A DNA stretch of 64,000 bases from Syngnathus acus (taxonomy: Eukaryota > Chordata > Actinopteri > Syngnathiformes > Syngnathidae): the NCBI RefSeq assembly GCF_901709675.1, contig NC_051095.1, forward strand, positions 557,001 to 621,000, read 5' to 3'. Every line of letters begins with the position of its first letter. Within the stretch, counting starts at the first letter, position 1. The translations under genes were made by a program, and so were the position numbers. This document shows positions 46,301 to 56,600 of this stretch, in pieces. The notes beneath the pieces were generated by a model that was given only the letters and a program-made list of their open reading frames with translations, was not told the origin of the DNA and did no database searches.

Positions 46301-49181
46301 GGAAATATAGCGGTTGCTGACGATAAATTCATGTGGATGTTGAAATCGCCCATGATAATTATATTTTCCGCATTGGTTACTAGATCAGCCACGAATTCTG
46401 AAAATTCATCCAGGAAGCCAGAGTAAGCCCCGGGTGGACGGTAAATAAGAGCAAGATAAAATGACGGTAAAGCGGTGGATCGGGCAGTGAGAACTTCAAA
46501 TGTTTTAAGTACGTTGATCGAACGAGGCCTAAATCTAAGCTCGGAATTCCAGATGAGGGCGACACCCCCACCCTTCGTTTTTACTCTTCTGCGCCCTCAG
46601 GTAGCATCTCCTCAGTGGATAACGAGCAGATCGGCAAATTCAAGCGGGAGCTGCAAGAGAACCTGCGGAAGAGATACCTCAACGTTCCCAAGGGCAACAC
46701 GGGGTACGGCCGGCAGGAGCCTCTGGAGAACGTCTACACTGAGCTCAACATTACCCGCGGCGTCGCCAGTCTCCCCGACAAGCAGCACGAGGTCCTTCAG
46801 ATGGAGATGTGCGGCGTGGCCGAGGAGGAGTCCATCCAGCCGTGCGACATCTTCCAAAGCCAGGAGCCCCTTCGCACGATGCTCACCGTGGGCTTCGCGG
46901 GCATCGGGAAGACTTTCCTGGTGCGCAAGTTTGTCCTGGACTGGGCCAGCGGGGAAACCAACACAGACGTGGACTTCATCTTTCCCTTCGCCTTCCGCGA
47001 GTTGAACTTTGAGGAGGAGAAAAGCTTTTCGCTGGCGGAGCTCATCCGACTCTTTGTCTGGGAGAGCAAGGCCATCAAGTTGCTGGACCACATCTTGGTC
47101 AGTCTGCAAGAGTCGGCCAACCGCCACTACCAGTCCAGCAAGATAAAGATTTTGTTTGTGCTGGACGGCCTGAACGAGTCCCGCCTCAAACTGGACCTGA
47201 GCCTCAAGCGCAAGGTGTACCCGGACGTGACCCGAGCCTACCCCGTAGAGGTGCTCCTGGCGCATCTCATCAAGGGGAACCTGCTTCCCTGCGCCCAGGT
47301 TTGGATCACCACGCGGCCCCAGGCGGCCCACGACATCCCGCCGCGCCTGGTGGACGGCAGAACCGAGGTGAAAGGCTTCAGCGACTCCCAGAGGCTGGAC
47401 TACTTCAGGAAGAGGTTCCCTGACAAGGAGGACGTCATCAATCACATCCAGAGGTCTCGCACCATTTTCATCATGTGCCACTTGCCCATCTTCTGCTGGC
47501 TCACCGCCACCGTTCTCCAAGACTGTCGGGATGCCGGAAAGGAGCTGCCCGAAACCCTGACCGAGATGTACACAGAGTTCCTGCTCTATCACCTGGACAA
47601 GTCCAAGGAGCGAGACAGCCAGAAGAGCACGGAGTACGTCAAAGCGCTGGCCAAGCTGGCTTTTCAGCAGCTGATGAAAAAGCAACAGATCTTCTACGAG
47701 AGCGACTTGCGGGAAAGCGGCCTGGATGACCCGCAGGGCGCAAAACACTCGGGAGTCTTCACCGTGGTCTTCAAGGAGGTACCCCCGCTCAAGAAATACC
47801 AACGTAAGAGGTTTCAGTTCATCCACCTGACCGTCCAGGAATATCTGGCCGCTCTCTACGTGATGATGAGCCTGTTCCAGGACAACAAGAACGTGCTGGA
47901 CGATTCCGGGTGGACGCGGGAGTGGAAGCCGCTCACTGAAGTTCATGCGGCGGCCATCCGCAAAGCCTCCAAGAGTGAGGGAAACCTGGACTTGTTCCTC
48001 CGCTTCCTGCTGGGCCTCTCGTTGCAGTGCAACCAGGATCTCCTGGGTGAGCTGCTGAAGGTTCCCAAGAACTACAGACACGGCAACGCAGAAACGGTCC
48101 ACTTGATCAAGCGACGGATCGAGCGGAATTCTCCCGAGGAGAACATCGACTTGTTCTCCTGCCTGAAGGAGCTGAAGGACGAGTCCCTGCTGGAGCAGAT
48201 CCAACAATACCTAAAAGGGGGGCGATTGTTCAGGGAGGACCAACCTCCAGCCATGTGGTCGGCCCTGCTCTTCTTCTTGCGGGCTTCCGACGAAGCCATG
48301 AGCTGCTTCGAACTCCGGAAATACGCTCCGTCCGAGAAGGGGCTCCTGATGCTGCTGCCGGTGGTCAAGGCTTCTCATAAATCAGTGTAGGTGCCGTCGA
48401 GCCAGCACGCTGAACCGGCCGCGCACATGTCAGCAGCCCAAACCCTCTTGTCTTCTCAGGCTCGAGAACTGCAACCTGAGCAAGAAAAGCTGCGAGGCGC
48501 TGGCCTCCGTTCTAAGCTCGTCCCGCTCCCTGAGCCATCTGGATCTCAGCTGGAATGACTTGCACGACGACGGGCTGGAGGCGCTCGCCACCGGACTGGC
48601 AAAGCCGCGGTGCACCTTGCAAGTTCTCAGGTAAGGCTCCCCTCGAGCGGCAGAAGGCCAGCCGGCCCAAGAACCTTGGGCTTGTGTCAGCCGCCCTCTT
48701 GTCTTCTCAGGCTCTTTTGCTGCAAGCTGAGCAAGAAAAGCTGCGAGGCGCTGGCCTCCGTTCTAAGTTCGCCCGGCAGCCTGAGGCATCTGGATCTAAG
48801 CTGGAACGACTTGCACGACGACGGGCTGGAGGCGCTCGCCGCCGGACTGGCAAAGCCGCAGTGCACCTTGCAAGTTCTCAGGTAAGGCTCCCCTCGAGCG
48901 GCAGAAGGCCAGCTAGCCCAAGAACCTTGGGCTTGTGTCAGCCGCCCTCTTGTCTTCTCAGGCTGGTGCGGTGCGAGATCGGCACACGAGGATGCGTCTC
49001 ACTGGCCAAGGCTCTCCGGTCCAACCCCTCCCACCTCCAACAGCTGAACCTGGGTGGCAATGACATCGGAAAGGAAGGAAAGCGGGCCTTGGGGAAGGTC
49101 CAAATGGATTCTTGCGGCAGTCTGAAGATTCAAATGGTAGGTTCCAAACATCTTCCAGGGTGCCGCATGGGAATTTTGTAA
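40368..49181 (+). CDS. NLRP-like receptor, copy B, with LINEs in intron 1
   Basis: Same architecture as copy A. Exons: 40368-40623 (PYD), 46601-48386 (FISNA-NACHT), LRR exons 48460-48630 and 48711-48881, and terminal 48962-49181. The frame closes to 867 residues, one LRR exon fewer than A and D. The first coding intron is 5,977 nt against about 200 nt in the other copies, because an L2 with a nested Rex1-like element fills it on the opposite strand. The original donor and acceptor are intact. Walker A is normal, but Walker B reads LDGLNES instead of LDGLDES (AAC at 47173-47175). Whether the long intron is still spliced, so that this is one gene, cannot be told from sequence. Confidence 0.75.
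42992..46256 (-). mobile_element. Rex1/Babar-like LINE inserted inside the L2
   Basis: About 3.27 kb on the minus strand. The 3' end is a run of AGTCTA units (43016-42992) after an AT-rich 3' UTR. The 5' end lies just before the start codon context CCAAGATGGCGGCGCC. It interrupts the L2 reading frame exactly between DNLTNEF and [11 protein letters not shown]. No clear target-site duplication was found. Its intact ORF marks it as much younger than its host element. Confidence 0.85.
43237..46242 (-). CDS. Endonuclease-reverse transcriptase of the Rex1-like LINE
   Basis: An uninterrupted ORF of 1,001 codons from [14 protein letters not shown] longer reading starts at 46392 but takes its first 50 residues from the host L2. 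The N-terminal part has a basic patch ([17 protein letters not shown]). The apurinic endonuclease domain follows ([31 protein letters not shown]), then reverse transcriptase ([44 protein letters not shown], catalytic FADDT) and the C-terminal region with [13 protein letters not shown]. All the domains expected for retrotransposition are present without a stop, so the copy could be active. It lies antisense within an intron of NLR copy B. Confidence 0.88.
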   Translation of the reverse strand: MAAPQLAAAATGLNIRRGFSQNMSPRTLQTTQSLVYPSSRLVYDRQRLLEVRSSSVFGLVATTTLVCLRSLGVLRALAPEAHDAAGSPGSTRRRRSKRRRCDRRRKRGCRGGLTAKLKANPYKPPLPSIFLSNVRSLDNKMDHLKLELSSKREVRNCCALILTETWLNSSMPDNAVSLEGLATFRADRNSELSGKSRGGGLCVYINNNWCKNARSVASFCSSDIELLTVNCRPFYLPREFTVVSITAVYVPPSANTKEAMRVLYRTISELQSTHTEGVFIIAGDFNQASMKTILPHFYQHVDFPTRGENTLDLVYTNIKDAFRAAPRPHLGSSDHLSVMLIPAYRPLLIRAKPTVKQVRVWSEGAMEALQDCFECSDWDMFKSAATYDNQIDIDEYAMTVSAYINKCSEDVSTTKNIITRANQRPWMTEDVRHTLRARNSAFKSGDKEALRTARANLNRAIRLAKRSHSRKIQDFFHDANNTRSMWQGIRAITDYNLPSPPVGEVDADFLNGLNNFFGRFEALNSTPAVKTVPHQEEEALCLDSADVWKTLRRVNPRKAPGPDNIPGRVFKECAGQLAGVITDIFNISLDQAKVPVCFKAASIIPVPKKPQITSWNDYRPVALTPIMMKCFERLLKDHIVSRLPPTFDPFQFAYRQNRSTEDAISSVLHLSLAHLEERNTHVRLLFLDFSSAFNTIVPQHLVEKLEHLGFSTPLRNWLLDFLTNRPQSVRVGQNTSDVITLSTGSPQGCVLSPLLFTLMTHDCAPRFTTNHIVKFADDTTVVGLIRDNNDLDYREEVEQLVGWCRENSLILNVEKTKEIIVDFRKNQPHHAPLIINSSAVEVVSSTKFLGVHITDDLTWTVNTTTLVKRAQKRLYFLRRMRRAHLPPPIMRTFYRSTIESILTSCLSVWCGGCSASDWKNLRRVVRTAERIIGAPLPSIQDLSSQRCVSRARNIISDPSHPHHGLFSLLPSGKRFRSIRCRSTRFCNSFFPAVVRLLNIQT

Positions 49182-49701
49182 CCAACTCTTCCGTGAACGT
49201 GCATTTTGGTTTCAGCATTGTTTGCAAACACTCGCAGTAGACTGGCCAGCCCAGTAGCAAAGTGAAATGGAATGGAATGTACATGAATTACGGTTGAGGC
49301 AGTCCAACAAAATCCCGGACCAAACAGTTTCGTTTGTCTCACCAGTTCTACCAGTTCGACGGTATGGCTGTGATGTAAAAGGAAGCTAAGCTCCCAGTAA
49401 ACAGAAGAACTCTTGTCTCCTTTGCGAACGAACCGGCATAGGCTAATTGCACCGCAAAGACTCTTTCCAATTGATCAAACGCAAGATCCGTTTTTGAAAG
49501 AGCACGGTGCGTGCCCTCAGCTCGTCCACGAGATCTTGGGAGGGCGGGATCTGCGCTGCGGCTGCCGCGGCTGCCGCGGCTGCCGCGGCTGCTGGACTCG
49601 CACGGGAGGAGGGCTGGCTGGGGGAGCGTGGTCTTGTCAGCTCAACGCTATTTTCGGACTGCTTAAAGTGATCCCTTTGCGTTCAGGTTCATGTGGGAAC
49701 G
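49182..49701. promoter_or_regulatory. Intergenic spacer between NLR copies B and C
   Basis: Homologous to the A-B spacer, with an extra GCTGCCGCG repeat near 49556-49590. It should contain the 3' UTR of B and the former promoter of C. Confidence 0.5.
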
Positions 49702-50185
49702 ATGGCTCTGGATATGAAAATCAAGGGCCTGCTGTTGAAAACGCTGAAAGGCCTGGGGCAGGAGGAGTTCAAAAAGTTCAAGTTTTATATGAACCTGCCC
49801 AAGAGGGTCAAAGAAAATTGGATTGACATCACCGAACAGCTGATGAACAGGCACGGCAAGAACGCGGGGAAGAAGACCATCGAGATTCTGGAGAAGATCA
49901 CCAACTACAACCTGGCCCAGAAGCTGCGCAACGGCCTGCCGCAAATCACAGGTAAGGTGAACGTGGCTTCTGGTGGGGGAGGGGGGGGGGGGTCATCCAG
50001 AAAGCAGCTTACCTGAAAACTCTCAGGTGATACAAATGATGGCAACAGCTCTGGCCTCCTTCACTTGCCTCCTTGAGGGGAAGCGGCGGCGGCGGCGGCG
50101 GCGGCATGGCTGCGGCACACTTGCGGCCAGGCCTAAAGACGTTTTTGTCACACGGGATCTCCTTCTGCGCCCTCAGGTAGCATCT

Positions 50186-50327
50186 CTGACCGTGGCAGCC
50201 GACATGAAGGCACTCGGCATCAACCACGAGATGGCCATTGACCATTCCCGGTGGAAGAAAGCCATATCGAGAACCCAGTCCAACCCAGCGGCGCCTGGAA
50301 AGCGGACTTTAAACCGATGATGATGGA
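50186..50327 (+). mobile_element. Short insertion in copy C, possibly a LINE ORF fragment
   Basis: About 140 bp replaces CTCAGTG of the normal exon. One frame reads VAADMKALGINHEMAIDHSR, then WKKAISRTQSNPAAPGKR. The pattern of a DR/DH-x-x-W motif near the end resembles the extreme C-terminus of some non-LTR retrotransposon polyproteins. The family is not assigned. Confidence 0.4.
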
Positions 50328-50371
50328 TAACGAGCAGATCGGCAAATTCAAGCGGGAGCTGCAAGAGAACA

Positions 50372-51088
50372 ACAATTTTTGAAGAAAATCTCCCTCGAAA
50401 TAAAACTTGAAATCACCTTTCTTCTTGTTTGTTGTCAATGGCGCATCGCATTCAGCCATCCTGCGCAACACACTTAGTCAGTAAAATTCATTATTGACGA
50501 CACATCGTTTGATGCGATGGTGCAATCCTTGATGGTGTGTTATTGTCAAATATTGTTTATTTTTTTTAATCTCCATCGCAAACCGGATATCATACGGAGG
50601 CCGCCATTACAGATGCGCAGAACGGATGCGCAAGACACGTCAGCTATATACATAAAGAGCGAGACTTGAGTTCTCTACCTAAATGCGTATTACAGGTAAT
50701 GTTTTATTTCACAACACTTTGCCTTGTTCCTTTCTTCTCTGCTGTTCACTTCAAACACGCTCCATACGAACACAATGCTCTGGTATCAGACAAGGCTTGC
50801 TCGATCACCTGCTCGTTTGCTGTCTGTCACAATGTACCCGACACAAATCCGAAACATTTCTTCGCTGTTGAGTTTGCTAGCGCATGCGCAGTGATACTGA
50901 CCGGCAGAATAACATCCGGTTGTTCCCGAAGATGATCTTTTTTCTGAAACAATTTTACGTTTACGGACTTAAGTAAGAGTCAAAATTTGGGTGCGTATTA
51001 TACATGGGTACAGGCTTTTTTCCAGCATCGACATGCCATTTTTAGGGTGCGTATTATGCACGGGGGCGTATTTTACATGGAAAATGAC
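50372..51088. mobile_element. Insertion of about 0.7 kb in the FISNA exon of copy C, unclassified
   Basis: It separates gagctgcaagagaac on the left from acctcaacattcccgag on the right, which are about 13 bases apart in intact copies. The right end has gtgcgtattatacatgggta and tacatggaaaatgacggta, phrases typical of small fish DNA transposons. It has no coding capacity that I recognise. Terminal repeats were not resolved. Confidence 0.5.
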
Positions 51089-51163
51089 GGTACCTCAACA
51101 TTCCCGAGGGCAACACGGGGTAAAGCCGGCAGGAGCCTCTGGAGAACGTCTACATTTAGAAAC

Positions 51164-51891
51164 TAGGGCTGTGGACTCGGTCGGATTTTTGCACCGAGTC
51201 CGAGTCCGGCCTCTTGACCACGAGTCCGAGTCCGGCTGTCCATTTTTTCTGTTAATTCATGTGACTGCTTAGTCTTTATTCAAGGCTAATTTAGATCAAA
51301 ATCGAAATAATTACAACAGTTTTGTGACGGCTTTGTCTTTATTAAACATATAAACGAATACAATAAACAGATACTTTCAAGTTTTAATCATTAATTACAC
51401 CATTATAGCTCAGACATTTATCTAAACACAAATAATTAGTGACGACCCCACAACTATCGAAACACATCAATGATATAAGCTGGGTGACGTAATCGTCCTT
51501 GACATTGATACATAATGTAAACATGAGCCTAAGTGCAACTCAACGTGGCCGCATTGATCGTAACTTACGCTCCGTTTCCCCCCCAAATCTAGAGGCAAAA
51601 CATTGTTCTCTCGCTCCTTCCGGGTTCTTCCATCTTGGCTGCGCGCGGGGCATTGTGGGTCTTGTACGTGCACGCAGGCAGGCAGGCAGGCGCGGGCGCG
51701 CACGCAACAACTACATTTGTCATCATAACAAGCAAGCAGGGCTGTGGACAGTATTCCTACGCGCATTCTCAGCAGCATGATGAAAATAAAATTGAACGTA
51801 TTTTTTTTATTGTCGGACTCGGTGGACTCGGTCAAAATCAGCTCCGAGTCCGAGTCCGGCAAAAATGACCGAGTCCGAGTCCACAGCCCTG
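51164..51891. mobile_element. Non-autonomous hAT element, 728 bp
   Basis: Inverted ends: the left begins tagggctgtggactcgg, and the right end read backwards is cagggctgtggactcgg. It is flanked on both sides by the 8-bp duplication TTAGAAAC (51156-51163 and 51892-51899), the size made by hAT transposases. Sub-terminal GAGTCCGAGTCCG repeats lie at both ends. No transposase ORF is present. Confidence 0.88.
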
Positions 51892-51944
51892 TTAGAAACA
51901 AAGCCGCTGATGATGCCGGTAGTACGTGGGGCCCTTCGTCATCC

Positions 51945-52195
51945 CGTGATCAATCTTTGTCCTTTTTGTAAACAACCGCCGCGCCACGCCGCGTCGCGCT
52001 GCTGACGTCACTTGAAATTCAAATTACAGTAATCCCTTGCTACATCGCGGTTCGTTTATTGCGGTTTCACTTTTTTTTTTTTTCTGGAAAAAAAACCACA
52101 TAGAAGTCGCTCCTTATTATAAGTCGCCCCCCCCCCCACCCAAACTATGAAAAGAAACGCGACTTATACTCCGAAAATGACGGTACTTTTTCAAA
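51945..52195 (-). repeat. Dispersed repeat, left arm of an inverted pair around copy D
   Basis: Contains acttgaaattcaaattacag, gcggttcgtttattgcggtt, a poly-C and gcgacttatactccgaaaat, then gacggta. The same order is found in reverse complement at 57572-57760. It is probably an unclassified non-autonomous DNA transposon. Confidence 0.7.
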
Positions 52196-53567
52196 AGCGT
52201 CGGGACTCCAGTTAAATTGAACGAAATGTGAATTGTTACCACTGACGGACCAATCTATCAGTTATTACACGAGACGCAGGTTCAAAGAGAGGTTCAATAT
52301 CGAGGCGCCTTAGTCACGAAAGTCAGAATTGCTTCGGAAGAAAATACGGATAATATTAATTATATTAATAATTGTACAGAAAGGGTGTAACTGCATCTGA
52401 GGTAGTATTTCAGCTCAAAGTATTTTTGTTCTTACCTATTACTGGTAATCAATGAGGCGGAAAATTTGTCTGTGCCGTTTCACACGGACCCATTTTAGTG
52501 ACGGACCACCGGCAAAAATCTCCGCTAGAAAGGCCAGTTTTTCGAAGCTGTTGACTAGCCAAGTTATAGTTGAGTTTCTTGCGCCTTATTAACCACCTCT
52601 CACGCCTGTATATGCAGCTAATAAGGTAATGAGGGTGACGCTTCTGTGTTGTTTCATTGCGGAAGTTTGCATTTGATTTATGTACCTTGTTTATCTGTAG
52701 CATTGAAGCTTACAGCTAATAGAACCACTTGTTTGCTGCAGTATTGTAGTATTGAATATGCTTGTTAGTGGTGGTATATAGTATATGTATTATTGTGATG
52801 ATGTTTAAAAGTTTATTTGTTTAACAGTCTTATAGGTATTATATGTTTTGTGATTACGTTTATTAGCAGTAGTGCAATATGATGTGAAAAGAGACCAAAG
52901 GAGATTAGTTTGAGCATATTGATTTATTGTTAAGAAATGCACTGTATGTTTATGTTTACACAGTTCTCACGGTCTGTCAAGGTCTGCCAAGTCAAGATAA
53001 ACAGATCAGTAACAAAAAGAGCTCCAAGCTGTCCTTTGTATACGAGAGGGCGTCGCCCTGACCTTTGGACGCCACAGCGACGAGGACTTTTGTTCGGAAG
53101 GCTCACACGCTGAAACGAGACGACGCAAAGGAGAGCGTGCATGCGGAGCCGCAAAGCCTTGCTGTTCACAATCACGTTATTTAGTCAGCTGCACGGTCGG
53201 TCGGTTAGCGAGCGAGCCAGTCGCTCGGCGAGTCTGAACGACTTGTTGGCTTGTTTGGCGATTGCTCAGACGGTTCACTCGGTCCGCTTGTCGGTTATTC
53301 AGCATTCAGTCGCTGGCTTTCTCCATAAATGCTCAGTTGTTTACTTTGATCGAAGTTTGCAGGTAAAGGGTAAGCTATTTCTTGAAGGGACGTAACGACA
53401 AGGAAGCCAAGCCAGCAGCAAAGTCATTGTCAAGCAGCCTCGAGGACCAGGAAGGAGTCTCATCAGAAGAGCAGACTTTGGCCTCCAGCTTCTCGGAAAT
53501 GCCGCCACCTTCTGAGCTTTGGACGTGGGACGCTATTGTGGCTGTCTCTTGTGCGAGAAAATCAAGG
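52196..53567. other. Unassigned sequence upstream of NLR copy D
   Basis: AT-rich to about 53000, then a more GC-balanced stretch with GGTC/AGCGAGC-type repeats (53190-53240). None of it matches the spacers in front of copies A, B, C or E. A 62-codon frame (53382-53570) directly precedes the shared pyrin-exon region but has no recognisable domain. A solo LTR is possible for the 52950-53400 stretch, but I could not find both ends. Confidence 0.4.
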
Positions 53568-53600
53568 TGATCCCTTTGCGTTCAGGTTCATGCGGGAACG

Positions 53601-56600
53601 ATGGCTCTGGATATGAGAATCAAGGACCTGCTGTTGAAAACGCTGGAAGACCTGGAGCAGGAGGACTTCAAGAAGTTCAAGTATTATATGAACCTGCCCA
53701 AGAGCAAAAAAGAAAACGCAGACCGGATTGACATCGCCGAACAGCTGGCCAACACGCACGGCAAGAACGCGGGGGAGAAGACCATCGAGATTCTGGAGAA
53801 GATCAACAACTACAACCTGGCCCAGAAGCTGCGCAACGACCTGGCGCAAATCACAGGTAAGGTGAACGGGGCTTCTGGTGGGGGGGGCTTTCCAGAAAGC
53901 AGCTTACCTGAAAACTCTCAGGTGATACAAATGATGGCAACAGCTCTGGCCTCCTTGAGGGGAAGCGGCGGCGGCATGGCTGCGGCACGCTTGCGGCCAG
54001 GCCTAAAGACGGTTTTGCCACACGGGATCTCCTTCTGCGCCCTCAGGTAGCATCTCCTCAGTGGATAACGAGCAGATCGGCAAATTCAAGCGGGAGCTGC
54101 AAGGGAACCTGCGGAAGATCTACCTCAACGTTCCCGAGGGCAACACGGAGTACAGCCGGCAGAAGCCTCTGGAGAACGTCTACACCGAGCTCAACATTAC
54201 CCGCGGCGTCGCCGGTCTCCCCGACAAGCAGCACGAGGTCCTTCAGATGGAGATGTGCGGCGTGGCCGAGGAGGAGTCCATCCAGCCGTGCGACATCTTC
54301 CAAAGCCAGGAGCCCCTTCGCACGATGCTCACCGTGGGCTTCGCGGGCATCGGGAAGACTTTCCTGGTGCGCAAGTTTGTCCTGGACTGGGCCAGCGGGA
54401 GAACCAACACAGACGTGGACTTCATCTTTCCCTTCGCCTTCCGCGAGTTGAACTTGGAGGAGGAGAAAAGCTTTTCGCTGGCGGAGCTCATCCGACTCTT
54501 TGTCTGGGAGAGCGAGGCCATCAAGATGCTGGACCACATCTTGGTCAGTCTGCAAGAGTCGGCCAACTGCCACTACCAGTCCAGCAAGATCAAGATTTTG
54601 TTTGTGCTGGACGGCCTGGACGAGTCCCGCCTCAAACTGGACCTGAGCGACGAGCGCAAGAAGCGCCTGGATGTGACCCGAGCCTACCCCGTGGAGGTGC
54701 TCCTGGCGCATCTCATCAAGGGGAACCTGCTTCCCTGCGCCCGGGTTTGGATCACCACGCGGCCCCAGGCGGCCCACGACATCCCGCCGCGCCTGGTGGA
54801 CGGCAGAACCGAGGTGAAAGGCTTCAGCGACTCCCAGAGGCTGGACTACTTCAGGAAGAGGTTCCCCAATGACAAGGAGGACGTCATCAAGCACATCCAG
54901 AAGTCCCGCACCATTTTCATCATGTGCCACTTGCCCATCTTCTGCTGGCTCACCGCCACCGTTCTCCAAGACTGTCGGAAACACGGAAAGGAGCTGCCCG
55001 AAACCCTGACCGAGATGTACACAGAGTTCCTGCTCTATCACCTGGACAAGTCCAAGGAGCGAGACAGCCAGAAGAGCGCGGAGTACGTCAAAGCGCTGGC
55101 CAAGCTGGCTTTTCAGCAGCTGATGAAAAAGCAACAGATCTTCTACGAGAGCGACTTACAGAAAAGCGGCTTGGATTACCTGCAGGGCGCAAAACACTCG
55201 GGAGTCTTCACCGTGGTCTTCAAGGAGGTACCCCCGCTCAAGAAATACCAACGCAAGATGTTTCAGTTCATCCACCTGACCGTCCAGGAATATCTGGCCG
55301 CTCTCTCCGTGATGATGAGCCTGTTCCATGACAACAAGAACGTGCTGGACGATTCCGGGTGGACGCTGAAAGACATCCTGTTGTTTTGGAAGTGGAAGCC
55401 GCTCGCTGAAGTCCATGAGGCGGCCATCCACAAAGCCTCCGAGAGTGAGGGAAACCTGGACTTGTTCCTCCGCTTCCTGCTGGGCCTCTCCTTGCAGTGC
55501 AACCAGGATCTCCTGGGTGAGCTGCTGAAGGTTCCCGAGAACTACAGACACGGCAACGCAGAAACGGTCCGCTTGATCAAGCGACGGATCGAGCGGAATT
55601 CTCCCGAGGAGAACATCAACTTGTTCTACTGCCTGAAGGAGCTGAAGGACGAGTCCCTGCTGGAGCAGATCCAACAATACCTAAAAGGGGGGAAATTGTC
55701 CACGCAGGACCTACCTCCGGCCATGTGGTCGGCCCTGGTCTTCTTCTTGCGGGCTTCCGACGAAGCCATGAGCTGCTTCGATCTCCGGAAATACGCTCCG
55801 TCCGAGAAGGGGCTCCTGATGCTGCTGCCGGTGGTCAAGGCTTCTCAAAAATCAGTGTAGGTGCCGTCGAGCCAGCACGCTGAACCGGCCGCGCACATGT
55901 CAGCAGCCCAAACCCGCTTGTCTTCTCAGGCTCCAGCACTGCGAGCTGAGCAAGAAAAGCTGCGAGGCGCTGGCCTCCGTTCTAAGCTCGCCCGGCAGCC
56001 TGAGCCATCTGGATCTCAGCTGGAACAACTTGCGTGACGACGGGGTGGAGGCGCTCGCCGCCGGACTGGCAAAGCCGCAGTGCACCTTGCAAGTCCTCAA
56101 GTAAGGCTCTCCTCGAGCGGCAGAAGGCCAGCTGGCCCAAGAACCTTGGGCTTGTGTCAGACACCCTCCTGTCTTCTCAGGCTCTATCATTGCCAGCTGA
56201 GCAAGAAAAGCTGCGAGGCGCTGGCCTCCGTTCTAAGCTCGTCCCGCACCCTGAGCCATCTGGATCTCAGCAGCAACGACTTGCGCGACGACGGGCTGGA
56301 GGCGCTCACCGCCGGACTGGCAAAGCCGCAGTGCACCTTGGAAGTTCTCGGGTAAGGCTCCCCTCGAGCGGCAGAAGGCCAGCCGGCCCAAGAACCTTGG
56401 GCCTGTGTCAGCCGCCCTCTTGTCTTCTCAGGCTCTATTGCTGCAAGCTGAGCACGAAAAGCTGCGAGGCGCTGGCCTCCGTTCTAAGCTCGCCCGGCAG
56501 CCTGAACCATCTGGATCTCAGCGGGAACGACTTGCACGACCACGGGCTGTATGCGCTCTCCGCCGGACTGGCAAAGCCGCGGTGCACCTTGCAGGTTCTC

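Larger units (their letters stand above)
40848..46585 (-). mobile_element. L2-clade LINE, 5'-truncated and decayed, split by a nested Rex1-like element
   Basis: Read on the minus strand, endonuclease fragments lie at 46571-46257 ([16 protein letters not shown], then [12 protein letters not shown]). Reverse transcriptase fragments lie at 42991-41290 ([17 protein letters not shown] and YADDTQLY), and the conserved C-terminus [15 protein letters not shown] ends near 41172. The reading frame shifts several times, so the copy is dead. About 130 residues of the endonuclease C-terminal part are missing after FNIHMN. The element ends in repeated CTTGA units at 40848-40866. It is inserted in the PYD-NACHT intron of NLR copy B, with only a short CTTC repeated at both edges. 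Confidence 0.85.
49702..51155 (+). pseudogene. NLRP-like copy C, pyrin exon intact, remainder destroyed
   Basis: The PYD exon (49702-49951) is open, with a 6-nt in-frame deletion and a normal donor. The next exon begins normally (acceptor, then GTAGCATCTC at 50177). It is then interrupted by about 145 bp of foreign sequence and meets a stop in the proper frame near 50230. FISNA sequence resumes at about 50329 ([15 protein letters not shown]) and breaks off at about 50370. A piece of the next FISNA block follows at about 51089-51154 (ctcaacattcccgagggcaa), with a stop where other copies have TAC. All NACHT and LRR exons are gone. It could still express a pyrin-only product if the first exon is transcribed. 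Confidence 0.85.

Noticed and set aside
50666-50935. 89-codon ORF within the insertion in copy C
   Set aside because: It lies inside a repetitive insertion, has no domain I know and reads like chance translation of transposon DNA.
53382-53570. 62-codon ORF just upstream of copy D as an extra N-terminal exon
   Set aside because: It stops before the pyrin start codon, and no donor/acceptor pair joining it in frame was convincing; it is kept only as unassigned upstream sequence.
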